Part shown: positions 8,553-16,491 of the stretch, one piece after another
Numbering within the stretch: position 1 is the stretch's first letter
Layout of the letters: every line of letters starts with the position of its first letter
NCBI GenBank assembly: GCA_016937715.1
Contig: JAFGWA010000046.1
Coordinates: forward strand, 1-34,453
Length of the DNA: 34,453 bases
Reading direction: 5' to 3'
DNA from: Candidatus Goldiibacteriota bacterium
GTDB lineage: Bacteria; Oederibacteriota; PGYV01
Program-made: the position numbers and the translations under genes
The notes under the pieces: generated by a model
Database searches by the model: none
What the model was told of the DNA's origin: nothing
What the model saw: only the letters and a program-made list of their open reading frames with translations

Positions 8553-9503
8553 TTAATTCTTGGAAATTATGATATTCTTTTTAATAACCCGTCTGCCAAT
8601 CTGTATATAAACAAAGTATATACCTTCACGCACAATTTCACTGTTATCGTTTTTGCCATACCACAGTATCTGATAAGCGCCCGGCGCTTTGTCTTCATCC
8701 ACAAGTTTTGCCACTTCCCTGACAGCTTTATCATATATAACAATCTTTACCCTTGAGGTTTCATCCACTTTTATCTTTATCGCGGCTGCCTGTCCAAGGT
8801 TGGGGTTAATAAGGTTATTTGCTATAATTGCTTTTTCATCATCAAGTAATGGCGTAGAGGGCGTGGGTTCAACTACCGGATCTTTAGCCGCCTGAACCCC
8901 TGTTGAAAGCGAAGGTTTTGATATATTGTTCACCAAAGGAGCAGCCTGATTTACGGCTTCTTTTTTAGGAGCCGGCCTGTATTCATATACAAGGACTTTC
9001 TTTTCATATTTTTCGGCTGTTTTTTCAATTACAGCTTCTTTTACAGTCTCTTTTACCGCTGCTGTCTGAACGGTTTCTTTCTTTATGTCTGTTTTTACCA
9101 CAGTTGTGTTTGCCGCTTTATTAGCATCTATAATAGAAGGGTTGAATGAGGCCATTTCAACCTTGTGCTGTTTGTCACTGATGTTATTATATATAAGGAA
9201 GGTAGCCGCAAAAACCACTGCCGCAAAAGACGCGCCAACCCTTAGAAAATGGGCAAAAACAGGTTTTTTATCCATGTTTTGTGATTCAATTGCAGCCATT
9301 ACTCTTGTTTCAATGAAATCAGGCGCATCAATCTTAATACTTTTGGAGGCATTTATGATAACTTTCATGGTTTCCATATATTTGCGGCAATCGCCGCATT
9401 CAGATAAATGTGAAGACATAACAGCCATATTCTGCGCGTTTAAGCCGCCATCCAGGCTTTCTGTTATAAGTTCTTTCATTTTATTACATTTGGTATCTTT
9501 CAT
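8553..9503 (-). CDS. Transmembrane zf-HC2 anti-sigma factor with FlgD/T9SS-like C-terminal domain
   Basis: The product has 316 residues from ATG 9503. A TTG-start reading from 9533 is unlikely because 9533 lies inside the predicted promoter. Residues 1-50 hold an anti-sigma zinc finger (H32-LSE-C36-GD-C39). One membrane segment follows at about 86-106. A Lys/Pro/Ala-rich region without clear fold comes next, then a final domain of about 85 residues containing INPN, IKIKV, VKIVIYDK and GIYFVYIQIG strands. This last part resembles the C-terminal domain of the second GH8 enzyme and FlgD-type Ig-like domains. By family it holds the ECF sigma factor at the inner membrane and releases it on a periplasmic signal. 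The gene lies downstream of the sigma gene, separated by 185 bp carrying two repeats and an ECF-type promoter. Confidence 0.85.
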   Translation of the reverse strand: MKDTKCNKMKELITESLDGGLNAQNMAVMSSHLSECGDCRKYMETMKVIINASKSIKIDAPDFIETRVMAAIESQNMDKKPVFAHFLRVGASFAAVVFAATFLIYNNISDKQHKVEMASFNPSIIDANKAANTTVVKTDIKKETVQTAAVKETVKEAVIEKTAEKYEKKVLVYEYRPAPKKEAVNQAAPLVNNISKPSLSTGVQAAKDPVVEPTPSTPLLDDEKAIIANNLINPNLGQAAAIKIKVDETSRVKIVIYDKAVREVAKLVDEDKAPGAYQILWYGKNDNSEIVREGIYFVYIQIGRRVIKKNIIISKN

Positions 9504-9524
9504 CTTCTTCACCGTCCTTGTATA

Positions 9525-9553
9525 TATTGACAACCCATACTAAAAAAAGTTTC
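9525..9553 (-). promoter_or_regulatory. ECF-sigma-type promoter of anti-sigma gene
   Basis: On the minus strand GAAACTT (9547-9553), a 15-bp spacer and GTCAATA (9525-9531). The distance from AAC to GTC is 17 bp, exactly as in the promoter of the first GH8 gene, and both spacers begin T-rich and contain GTATG. The start of transcription would be near 9518, consistent with translation from ATG 9503. Confidence 0.6.
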
Positions 9554-9561
9554 GTACTATT

Positions 9562-9609
9562 TTATACTTTGACGCGAATTTGTTCTATGCGGCAACGTAT
9601 AAAATAGTA
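9562..9609. repeat. 48-bp intergenic repeat, copy 1 (with 13-bp inverted arms)
   Basis: It is identical over 48 bp to 9634-9681. Around this copy the arms TACTATTTTATAC (9555-9567) and GTATAAAATAGTA (9597-9609) are perfect reverse complements flanking 29 bases, so the DNA or RNA can form a stem-loop. It ends right next to the anti-sigma ECF-type promoter. Confidence 0.95.
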
Positions 9610-9633
9610 TGCAAATGCATATTCCTTAAAACC

Positions 9634-9681
9634 TTATACTTTGACGCGAATTTGTTCTATGCGGCAACGTATAAAATAGTA
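9634..9681. repeat. 48-bp intergenic repeat, copy 2
   Basis: This is an exact copy of 9562-9609, 72 bp away in the same orientation. Its left arm is incomplete (only TTATAC is retained). It begins a few bases after the ECF sigma stop codon. Confidence 0.95.
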
Positions 9682-9688
9682 CATTCCC

Positions 9689-10273
9689 TTAAAGTATTTT
9701 ATCCTTCTCAAGTTTTTCTCTTAAATTTTCCCTTGCCCGAAAAAGTTTGCTTTTTACCGCGGATACAGACAGTTTAAGCAGTTTTCCCACTTCTTCATAT
9801 GACAGCCCGTCAACATCCCTTAATATAATTACCTGCCTTTGTTCTTCTGTCAGTTCACCTATTCTGTTGAAGACAGCAGTCCTTACTTCATTGGACGCAT
9901 ACTGATTATCCGGTTCGTTCTCTTCTTTCTCTTTAATATTATTTACAAGGGTGTTTGTTTCCTCTTCATCATTGCCTGTGTAAGACTCTTCTGCCATGCG
10001 CGATTTTAGCCGCTGCATCTGTTTTAACCTGTTCTTGCAGGAATTGATTGTTATCCTGTAAATCCATGTGCCAAGTTTTGAATCACCGCGGAATTTTTTC
10101 AGGTTTTTATAAACATTAACAAAAATTTCCTGACAGACATCTTCGGCGTCCTGCCTGTTTCTTAAAAAACTGAAACAATGTCCAAAGACCACGCCTTTGT
10201 ACTGTTTTATTATCTCTGAAAAAAGGGCTGTTTCCCCCTTTTTTATCCTTTTTATTATCTCCGATTCTTCCAT
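9689..10273 (-). CDS. ECF (RpoE-like) RNA polymerase sigma factor
   Basis: The product has 194 residues. Region 2 spans about 10-85, with DAEDVCQEIFVNVYK (42-56) and the promoter-melting GTWIYRITINSCKNRLK stretch. A charged Glu/Asn-rich linker (95-128) follows, then region 4 at about 135-190 (LTEEQRQVIILRDVDGLSYE, then an HTH ending KSKLFRAREN). The ATG is 21 bp after the second PorV-like gene; GGGAG is present but about 14 bases away, so translation may be weak or coupled. By family it directs polymerase to GGAAC/GTC promoters. Two such sites are visible in the window, before the first GH8 gene and before the adjacent anti-sigma gene. Its control by that anti-sigma factor is inferred from adjacency. 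Confidence 0.95.
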   Translation of the reverse strand: MEESEIIKRIKKGETALFSEIIKQYKGVVFGHCFSFLRNRQDAEDVCQEIFVNVYKNLKKFRGDSKLGTWIYRITINSCKNRLKQMQRLKSRMAEESYTGNDEEETNTLVNNIKEKEENEPDNQYASNEVRTAVFNRIGELTEEQRQVIILRDVDGLSYEEVGKLLKLSVSAVKSKLFRARENLREKLEKDKIL

Positions 10274-10294
10274 TTTATATTTATTGCTCCCTTG

Positions 10295-11203
10295 TTAAAA
10301 CTTAAACGTTATGGTAAACCTGTGCGCGTTGTCCGCCACAAAGTAAGGCTGATACGCGTAATCAATTGATGCCTGCCCGTAAACCACGCCCGCGCCTATC
10401 GCCACTCTTCCTTCCTGCCTTCCAAATACATAGCCTATCCTGCCGGTAAAAAAATCCCGATAAGTGACTTCCAGCCCAAGCGAAGTTTCAGCGCCTTCAT
10501 TTTCCACCAGAAAAATCCTTTCTTCAGCAAGTATTTGTATCACATCGCCTTCGTTTCTATAAACGTATATGCCGTATCCGCCCCTGAAAAGCATCGGAAA
10601 CATGGCTTTCTCTTTGGTATACGAAGAATTAATCCCGATATTTTCAAGAGAAGCGCCAATCAGGTACTTTTGTTCAAAATTTTTATGCAGCACTCCCGCG
10701 TTTAAAACCGCTCCAAAATTACCGCTTCTGTGTATCTTTGAAAATGCAAATTTCACGTTAATACCCGCGTTTAAATCTTTCATCATTTCCCTCGCGTATG
10801 AACACGCGCCGGTGATGTCATAATTTTCTATCCTTTCAACTTCATAGCCTTCTTCATTGGTTCGGTAAAGTTCCGGATTGGTGTCATACATAAGAGAAAC
10901 AGAAATGCTGTCTTTTATTCCAATCGGCTGAGCGTATATAAACTGCTCGTAATTCGTCCCAAAAACAGAGGTAAAATGGGAAAACACCGCGGATTTTTCC
11001 TGTATGCCCTGAAGTACCGCGGGATTGGCGTTAGAAGCCGAAGGCCTTGCAAAACTTGGGGCATATATGCCTCCCAGGCCGGCTTCCCTTGCGCTTATAT
11101 CAACAAGCAGAAAATCGCCTGCGGTTGTGCCTGAAGAAAAAACAGGCGCCGTGCAGATAAAAAACATTAAAAAAAGCGCGGCGCATTTATTTATTTGTCT
11201 CAT
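10295..11203 (-). CDS. PorV/PorQ (UPF0164)-like outer-membrane protein
   Basis: The product has 302 residues. A signal peptide ends around residue 24 (APVFSSG). The mature part starts with the family pattern GDFLLVDISAREAGLGG and the ANPAVL motif, then alternating amphipathic strands, and ends in Phe (TITFKF) as beta-barrel proteins do. The length fits the PorV/PorQ family. PorV is the outer-membrane shuttle that receives cargo carrying a type-9 C-terminal domain; whether this protein does so is inference, supported by the FlgD/T9SS-like C-terminal domain of the GH8 enzyme nearby. It follows the LacI gene by 12 bp and precedes the sigma gene by 21 bp, so all three are probably cotranscribed. 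Confidence 0.85.
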   Translation of the reverse strand: MRQINKCAALFLMFFICTAPVFSSGTTAGDFLLVDISAREAGLGGIYAPSFARPSASNANPAVLQGIQEKSAVFSHFTSVFGTNYEQFIYAQPIGIKDSISVSLMYDTNPELYRTNEEGYEVERIENYDITGACSYAREMMKDLNAGINVKFAFSKIHRSGNFGAVLNAGVLHKNFEQKYLIGASLENIGINSSYTKEKAMFPMLFRGGYGIYVYRNEGDVIQILAEERIFLVENEGAETSLGLEVTYRDFFTGRIGYVFGRQEGRVAIGAGVVYGQASIDYAYQPYFVADNAHRFTITFKF

Positions 11204-11215
11204 TTTGGATGGTTT

Positions 11216-12211
11216 TCAGACAGAATCTCTGATAATTAATTCCGGTTCAAAACTTATTATTTTACTTTCCATAGGCGCGCTGCCTTCTATCATATCGGTC
11301 AGCAGGTCAAACGCCTGCATCCCCATCTGCGCTATGGGCTGCCTTACCGTGGTTAATCCCGGGCTGGTAAGGTTTGAAAGATATACATCATCATACCCAA
11401 TTATTGAAAGGTCCTGCGGTATTTTTATACCGGCTTTTTTAGCCGCGTCCATCACACCGATTGCCGTTATGTCCCCCGCGCTGCAGAAAACCGCGTCCAC
11501 TCCGCCGCTTTTTTTCATAAGGTTTTTCAGCAGGGTTTCGCCTTCTTCAAAAGTGTAATCAACAACATCTATAACTTTTTTTTCATCAAAAGGAATCCCG
11601 TAATATTCAAGCGCGTCCTTGTATCCCTTAAACCTTTCTTCGGCATTTAATACCTTGGATCCTTTTATAATAGCTATCTTTTTTCTTTTTTTCTTTATCA
11701 GGTATTCCGTTGCCATAAACGCGCCCTTGATATTATTAAATTTTACCGTCGGCGCGCCTTTTACTATTTCTTCAATAAACACAACAGGCAGCCCCTCTTT
11801 TTCAAATTCCGCCACAAGTTCGTCATCAGGCTTTAAACTGATGATTATGAATCCGTCAGCCCTTCTTTCATAAAAAACCCGCCTTAAAACATCCCTTTCG
11901 TTTTCTTCCACACCCCTTGTTGAATATAAAATAAGATTGTACGCCGTTTTTCTTAAATTATTCTCAATTCCCCTTACGGATTCCAGCGCGAAAAGCGACG
12001 CAAAGAAAGAAGCCACAACCGCAATATTGTTTGTCTTTCCTTTTACAAGGCTTCTTCCTATATAATTGGGGTGGTAATTCATCTCTTTAATAGACTGCAT
12101 TACAAGGTCTTTTGTTTTCTGGCTTATCTTGGGGCTGTTATTAATTACCATGGATACCGTTGCCGGCGTTACTCCGACTTTCTTTGCTATATCTTTTATC
12201 GTTACCCTCAT
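11216..12211 (-). CDS. LacI-family transcriptional regulator
   Basis: The product has 331 residues. The N-terminal HTH is TIKDIAKKVGVTPATVSMVI (4-23), followed by the hinge region around RSLVKGKT and a periplasmic-binding-protein-like sugar-sensing domain (about 60-331) with typical GYDDVYLSNLTSPGLTTVRQ (near 278). The length and pattern are normal for the family. It usually represses sugar-use genes and is released by a sugar ligand. It sits between two PorV-like genes (13-bp and 12-bp gaps) and upstream of the ECF sigma gene, so sugar sensing and the sigma switch are probably linked. The effector is unknown. Confidence 0.95.
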   Translation of the reverse strand: MRVTIKDIAKKVGVTPATVSMVINNSPKISQKTKDLVMQSIKEMNYHPNYIGRSLVKGKTNNIAVVASFFASLFALESVRGIENNLRKTAYNLILYSTRGVEENERDVLRRVFYERRADGFIIISLKPDDELVAEFEKEGLPVVFIEEIVKGAPTVKFNNIKGAFMATEYLIKKKRKKIAIIKGSKVLNAEERFKGYKDALEYYGIPFDEKKVIDVVDYTFEEGETLLKNLMKKSGGVDAVFCSAGDITAIGVMDAAKKAGIKIPQDLSIIGYDDVYLSNLTSPGLTTVRQPIAQMGMQAFDLLTDMIEGSAPMESKIISFEPELIIRDSV

Positions 12212-12224
12212 TTGTCCCCGCCTT

Positions 12225-13559
12225 TTATCTGGAATTCTGCGTGCTTCCCTGTCCGTTTAATATTTTCTCCGTCTTATACCTGTTTATAAACTCCCGCAGT
12301 TTGTCATTTTCAGGGTTTAACTGCAGCGCTTTCTCATACGCTTTCATCGCGGTATCCGTTTTTCCCGTATTTAAAAAACACGACCCCACTCCTATGTAAG
12401 CGGAAGTATATGTATCGTCCCGTTTTAAACACGCCGTGAATTCAGCCAGCGCTTCCTGATATTTTTTCGCGTATAAGAGGTCATAGCCGCTTCTGTAATA
12501 CTCCGCAGCAGTCTTTTTATCCTGCATTTTTCTTGTTTCCGGTTCGCCCAGGAATTTTCCGGTTAATGATATCCTGTGGGTTATACCAAGGTCTCCGTAT
12601 GGATTCAGCGAATAGTCAATTTCTATGCTGCTTTTTTCTCCGGCAGTCAGTTTATATCCAAGCCCCGCAGTGATTCCGGCGGAAAAACCAAGGTCATTTA
12701 AAAATTTATACCCCGCCCTTACGCCCACGCTGTGATACTTGTTAAGCACCCACATTTTTTCAACGCCCGCGTTAAAACGCACTATCTGTTCCGTGGGATA
12801 AATGACCACGTCAAGGCCCGCGGCCGCCGAATTATCCGGAAAGATAAACGCGCCTTCATCAGTAAACGGAAGTATCATGTTTTCAAAGGCAAAACGGTAG
12901 CCAAACCCAAGCCTTACCGCAAGCGGCAATGACGGCCTGTTATTGGAAAAGCCGACATTTTCAACTGCCATCCCAAAAGAATAATTTTCATACTTGGGAT
13001 TAAACAACGTGCTTAAATTTAAGCCGTAACCGCCGCCGGCGTCGCCGGCCACGTCTTCACTTGAAATATTAACGCTTAAACCCGCGGAAAAATCAGAGAA
13101 AACAGAATCTTTGCCAAAAAAAGCCGAAAGTTTTCTTCCGTAAGCAAGCGTAATATTAAAATTGGTGGCACCCACTTTTTCTTCTGTTAAAATATAATTC
13201 CCGCCGGCATCTTCTTCTGTTTTTAAAATTTCACCGGCATTCAGGTAAACACCGTATATCCCTATCGTGCCAAGTTCGCCAAGCGGAAAAGCATAAGCGG
13301 CGTATTCAAAGTTTACGTCAAGCATCCATACCGCGTGCATAAGGCACGCCTGATGCCGCGTAAGCTGAGACAGCCCCGCGGGATTCCAGAAAACAGCGTT
13401 TACGTCATCGGCAATGCCGGTAAAAGCCTCGCCCATCCCCGCCTGACGCGCTCCCTGTGATATTTTTATAAAGTTCAGGCCCGTGCTTCCAGCGCCTACC
13501 GCAAAAATAGAACCGGTGCAGAATAAAAGTAAAAATGACAAAATTATACTTTTTTTCAC
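12225..13559 (-). CDS. PorV-family outer-membrane protein with C-terminal TPRs
   Basis: The product has 444 residues from GTG 13559, preceded by GAGGGTG. A signal peptide occupies residues 1-20. The barrel portion (about 22-340) has the PorV/UPF0164 hallmarks ISQGARQAGMGEAFTGIADD and NAVFWNPAGLSQ and many glycine-rich amphipathic strands. Residues about 350-430 are two or three TPR units (AAEYYRSGYDLLYAKKYQEA; NPENDKLREF). The TPR tail would face the periplasm and could bind partner proteins. It is the first gene of the regulator block, with a good sigma-70-type promoter 28-56 bp upstream. Confidence 0.87.
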   Translation of the reverse strand: MKKSIILSFLLLFCTGSIFAVGAGSTGLNFIKISQGARQAGMGEAFTGIADDVNAVFWNPAGLSQLTRHQACLMHAVWMLDVNFEYAAYAFPLGELGTIGIYGVYLNAGEILKTEEDAGGNYILTEEKVGATNFNITLAYGRKLSAFFGKDSVFSDFSAGLSVNISSEDVAGDAGGGYGLNLSTLFNPKYENYSFGMAVENVGFSNNRPSLPLAVRLGFGYRFAFENMILPFTDEGAFIFPDNSAAAGLDVVIYPTEQIVRFNAGVEKMWVLNKYHSVGVRAGYKFLNDLGFSAGITAGLGYKLTAGEKSSIEIDYSLNPYGDLGITHRISLTGKFLGEPETRKMQDKKTAAEYYRSGYDLLYAKKYQEALAEFTACLKRDDTYTSAYIGVGSCFLNTGKTDTAMKAYEKALQLNPENDKLREFINRYKTEKILNGQGSTQNSR

Positions 13560-13586
13560 GTTTCACCCTCTTGACAGATTTTTTAA

Positions 13587-13615
13587 ATAATACCATTAAA
13601 TAACGTTTAAATCAA
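13587..13615 (-). promoter_or_regulatory. Sigma-70-type promoter of the PorV-LacI-PorV-sigma block
   Basis: On the minus strand TTGATT (13610-13615), exactly 17 bp, then TATTAT (13587-13592). The spacer contains the palindromic core AACGTT (13602-13607), which resembles the centre of LacI-family operators; this operator reading is weak. Confidence 0.7.
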
Positions 13616-13654
13616 CATCATCTGAATGGCAGGCTGTATTCTTTATTTTCAGGA

Positions 13655-15211
13655 TTAATGCCTGAAGTGTCTGACTCCGGTAAACACCATAGCCATGCCG
13701 TATTCGTCGCACGCTTTTATGGATTCTTCATCACGTACAGAACCGCCGGGCTGAATAATAGCGGATATTCCGGCTTTAGCCGCCTGGTCAACATTATCCT
13801 TAAACGGGAAAAACGCGTCCGACGCAAGTACGGCGCCTTTTGCTTTTTCGCCCGCGTTATTAACCGCAATTGTAAGCGCGCCCACCCGGTTAGTCTGCCC
13901 GGGCCCTATTCCAAGCGTGGTTCCGTTTTTAGCAACCACTATCGCGTTGGACTTAACCATTTTTACTATTTTCCACGCGAATAACATATCTTTTATTTCC
14001 TGCTGTGTGGGTGTTTTTTTGGTGACTGCTTTTAATTCCGCCTCTGTGACATTTTTAAAGTCAGGTTCCTGTATTAAAAGCCCTCCCGTCACCTTCTTAA
14101 TATCCATATACCTTATGGCATTTTCAAAAACCGCCTTCTGCACGGCGGCTTTCATTATGCGTATATTTTTCTTTTTCTTTAATATTTCCAGCGCTTCAGG
14201 TTCATAATCCGGAGCTATTATCACTTCCATGAACATCTTGTCCACGCGTTCAGCAATTGCCGTGGTGCAGGCCCTGTTCATCGCGCAGATACCGCCAAAA
14301 GCCGACAGCGGGTCTGCTTCAAACGCCTGCACGTAAGCCGTTGTGATATCCGCGGCTTCACAGACACCGCACGGATTGGCGTGTTTTATTATAACCGCGG
14401 CAGGATTTTCAAACATTTTCACGATGTTCATTGCCGCGTCCATATCATTTATGTTATTAAAGGAAAGCTCTTTGCCGTGAAGCTGTTCGCACGCGGCAGG
14501 GCCCGAGTCTTTCACTCCCGGAAAAACATAATAAGCCGCTTTCTGGTGCGGGTTTTCGCCGTAGCGCATTACCTGTTTTTTATCCGCGCTTATCAGCACT
14601 TTATCGGGTAATTCCTGCGGGTCTAAAAGGGCTTTTTCAAGGTAGTTGGAGATATAAACATCATAATCCGCTGTTGTCTTATACGCTTTCACGCGCAGAT
14701 AATTTAAGGTTTCCGGTTTTATACCGCCGCTGTTCATCTCTTCAAGAATTTTCGGATAGTCTTTGCTGTCGGTTAACACAGCCACTGACTGCGCGTTTTT
14801 AGCGGCAGAGCGCACCATTGAAGGCCCGCCGATATCTATATTTTCTATAACCTCTTCTATTTTAATATCAGATTTCTTAATCACCTCTTTAAAAGGGTAC
14901 AGATTTACCACAACCATATCTATGGTTTTAATTCCGTGTTTTTCTATTGTTGCCATGTGCTCCGCGTTTTCACGCAGCGCCAGAAGCCCGCCGTGCACCA
15001 TTGGGTGAAGAGTTTTAACCCTTCCGTCAAGCATTTCAGGAAAGCCCGTCACATCAGAAATGTCTATCGCTTTTACGCCCGCGTCCAGCAGCGCTTTTTT
15101 TGTTCCGCCCGTGGAAATAATTTCCACACCTTTCTTTTCAAGTTCCTTTGCGAATTCAACAATTCCCGTCTTGTCAGATACGCTTATCAAAGCGCGTTTT
15201 ACATTAAGCAT
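13655..15211 (-). CDS. purH: Bifunctional AICAR formyltransferase / IMP cyclohydrolase
   Basis: The product has 518 residues and catalyses the last two steps of purine synthesis: AICAR plus 10-formyl-THF to FAICAR, then ring closure to IMP. The N-terminal MGS-like cyclohydrolase domain (1 to about 145) shows [13 protein letters not shown] and [14 protein letters not shown]. The transformylase domain carries RYGENPHQ (216-223), KHANPCG (276-282, catalytic Lys-His pair) and the terminal [10 protein letters not shown]. It is complete, with GGAGG just before the ATG. It is the last gene of the long operon, 26 bp after the DUF2007-like gene. No terminator is obvious after it. Confidence 0.98.
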   Translation of the reverse strand: MLNVKRALISVSDKTGIVEFAKELEKKGVEIISTGGTKKALLDAGVKAIDISDVTGFPEMLDGRVKTLHPMVHGGLLALRENAEHMATIEKHGIKTIDMVVVNLYPFKEVIKKSDIKIEEVIENIDIGGPSMVRSAAKNAQSVAVLTDSKDYPKILEEMNSGGIKPETLNYLRVKAYKTTADYDVYISNYLEKALLDPQELPDKVLISADKKQVMRYGENPHQKAAYYVFPGVKDSGPAACEQLHGKELSFNNINDMDAAMNIVKMFENPAAVIIKHANPCGVCEAADITTAYVQAFEADPLSAFGGICAMNRACTTAIAERVDKMFMEVIIAPDYEPEALEILKKKKNIRIMKAAVQKAVFENAIRYMDIKKVTGGLLIQEPDFKNVTEAELKAVTKKTPTQQEIKDMLFAWKIVKMVKSNAIVVAKNGTTLGIGPGQTNRVGALTIAVNNAGEKAKGAVLASDAFFPFKDNVDQAAKAGISAIIQPGGSVRDEESIKACDEYGMAMVFTGVRHFRH

Positions 15212-15237
15212 TTTATTACCTCCGTATTATTATATTA

Positions 15238-15858
15238 TTACAGTTCTTTTATTATTTTCCCTGCTTTTTCCAAATCTTCTTTATTTACTATAACAGTCAC
15301 TTTACCTTTCCTGTTAAAAAAAGACATTATCACGTTTGTAAAAGGAAGGGTATTATTTCTGGCAAAACTGTAAATACCTTCCTGCATCAGTATATCGCGT
15401 ATCACGGAAGCTTCCAGGTCTGTTTCCACCTGGCATAACTCCGCGGTTTCTATGTCCGGATCAGGTTCCGTTTCCTGCCAGCGCATGTCAGAAATGTCCA
15501 CCTGCGCCTCCCTGATATCATCAATCAGTTTTTTAGCATCCGCAGCCCTTTTTTCTTCAACAAAAAGTTCATATGACACGGGAAACCTTGCAAGATGCGC
15601 GTGCCCCCGCATGGATTCTTTTGACGGCGTGTGATCCACCGCGTGGTAAAATATTTTTTCTTCTTCTAAATACTTTTTTAACACTTCAAATTCCGCAAGG
15701 TCATCAAAAAGCCCCGCTGATACAAGGTCATTTTTATCCATTGCGCTTACGGGTTTGCTTTCCGGCTTTATCTCTTCTGCATGTTCAAGCAAGGCGCCGC
15801 AGTCAGGGCATACCTTAATACCCTCTTTATACTCATACCCGCATGAAGGGCATATCAT
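15238..15858 (-). CDS. Zinc-ribbon protein with DUF2007-like domain
   Basis: The product has 206 residues. An N-terminal zinc ribbon (C3, C6, C17, C20) precedes two regions resembling the DUF2007 ferredoxin-like fold (about 48-110, and 138-206 with ELCQVETDLEASVIRDILM). DUF2007 proteins have been called putative signal-transducing proteins, but their function is not established. No signal peptide is seen, so it is cytoplasmic. It lies between purN and purH with gaps of 2 and 26 bp, which ties its expression to purine synthesis but does not show its role. Confidence 0.75.
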   Translation of the reverse strand: MICPSCGYEYKEGIKVCPDCGALLEHAEEIKPESKPVSAMDKNDLVSAGLFDDLAEFEVLKKYLEEEKIFYHAVDHTPSKESMRGHAHLARFPVSYELFVEEKRAADAKKLIDDIREAQVDISDMRWQETEPDPDIETAELCQVETDLEASVIRDILMQEGIYSFARNNTLPFTNVIMSFFNRKGKVTVIVNKEDLEKAGKIIKEL

Positions 15859-15860
15859 TA

Positions 15861-16490
15861 TTAATTTTCACCCGATATTTTTACAATACGGCCTTCAAGT
15901 TTAATTTTGCCTTCGCAGAATAATTTCACGGCTTCTTTGTAAAGTTTATGTTCATACACAAGTACCTTTTTCTGAAGGGTTTCGGGAGTATCATCCGCAG
16001 ATACGCTTACAGCTTCCTGCATTATTATAGGCCCTGTATCAGCGCCATAATCCACAAAGTGCACCGTGCACCCTGTTACTTTCGCACCGTATTCAAGCAC
16101 CTTTTCGTGTACGTGCAGGCCATAACACCCTTTGCCTCCAAAAGACGGCAGCAGCGCCGGGTGAATATTCATTATGGGATTGTTAAATCCGTCTATAAAT
16201 TCTTTTGTCAGTATCTTCATGTAGCCCGCAAGGCACACCAGATTAATCCCGGAGGCATTAAGCGTCTTTGCAAGGTGCGCGTCATATTCCTGCGGGGATT
16301 TGAACTCTTTAGGATTTACAAACAGGCTCTTAATACCGTGTTTTTCCGCGCGCTTTAACCCAAAGGCATCAGCTTTATTGGAAATAACCAGTTCAATTTT
16401 ACCGTTCTTTATATATCCGCTTTCAACCGCGTCTATAAGCGACTGCAAATTGCTTCCGCCGCCGGATACTAATACCGCTATTTTCACCAT
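15861..16490 (-). CDS. purN: Phosphoribosylglycinamide formyltransferase (GART)
   Basis: The product has 209 residues and transfers a formyl group from 10-formyl-THF to GAR in purine synthesis. It has LVSGGGSNLQSLID at the N terminus and catalytic Asn108 and His110 in MNIHPALLPSF. VDYGADTGPI supplies Asp151. The length is normal and the protein complete. Its ribosome site AGGAAGG overlaps the last codons and stop of the upstream ligase gene, so the two are probably translationally coupled. Confidence 0.97.
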   Translation of the reverse strand: MVKIAVLVSGGGSNLQSLIDAVESGYIKNGKIELVISNKADAFGLKRAEKHGIKSLFVNPKEFKSPQEYDAHLAKTLNASGINLVCLAGYMKILTKEFIDGFNNPIMNIHPALLPSFGGKGCYGLHVHEKVLEYGAKVTGCTVHFVDYGADTGPIIMQEAVSVSADDTPETLQKKVLVYEHKLYKEAVKLFCEGKIKLEGRIVKISGEN

Positions 16491-16491
16491 A

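Noticed and set aside
9562-9681. The 48-bp repeats themselves as sigma-70 promoters (TTGACG or TTGCCG with TATAAA)
   Set aside because: On both strands the -35-like and -10-like parts are about 23 bp apart, too far.
9555-9682. CRISPR-like array
   Set aside because: Only two repeats with one 24-bp gap, no cas genes; better described as a duplicated regulatory or mobile repeat.
9580-9777. 65-codon plus-strand frame
   Set aside because: It is created by the duplicated 48-bp repeat (same peptide twice), has no ribosome site and runs into the antisense of the sigma gene.
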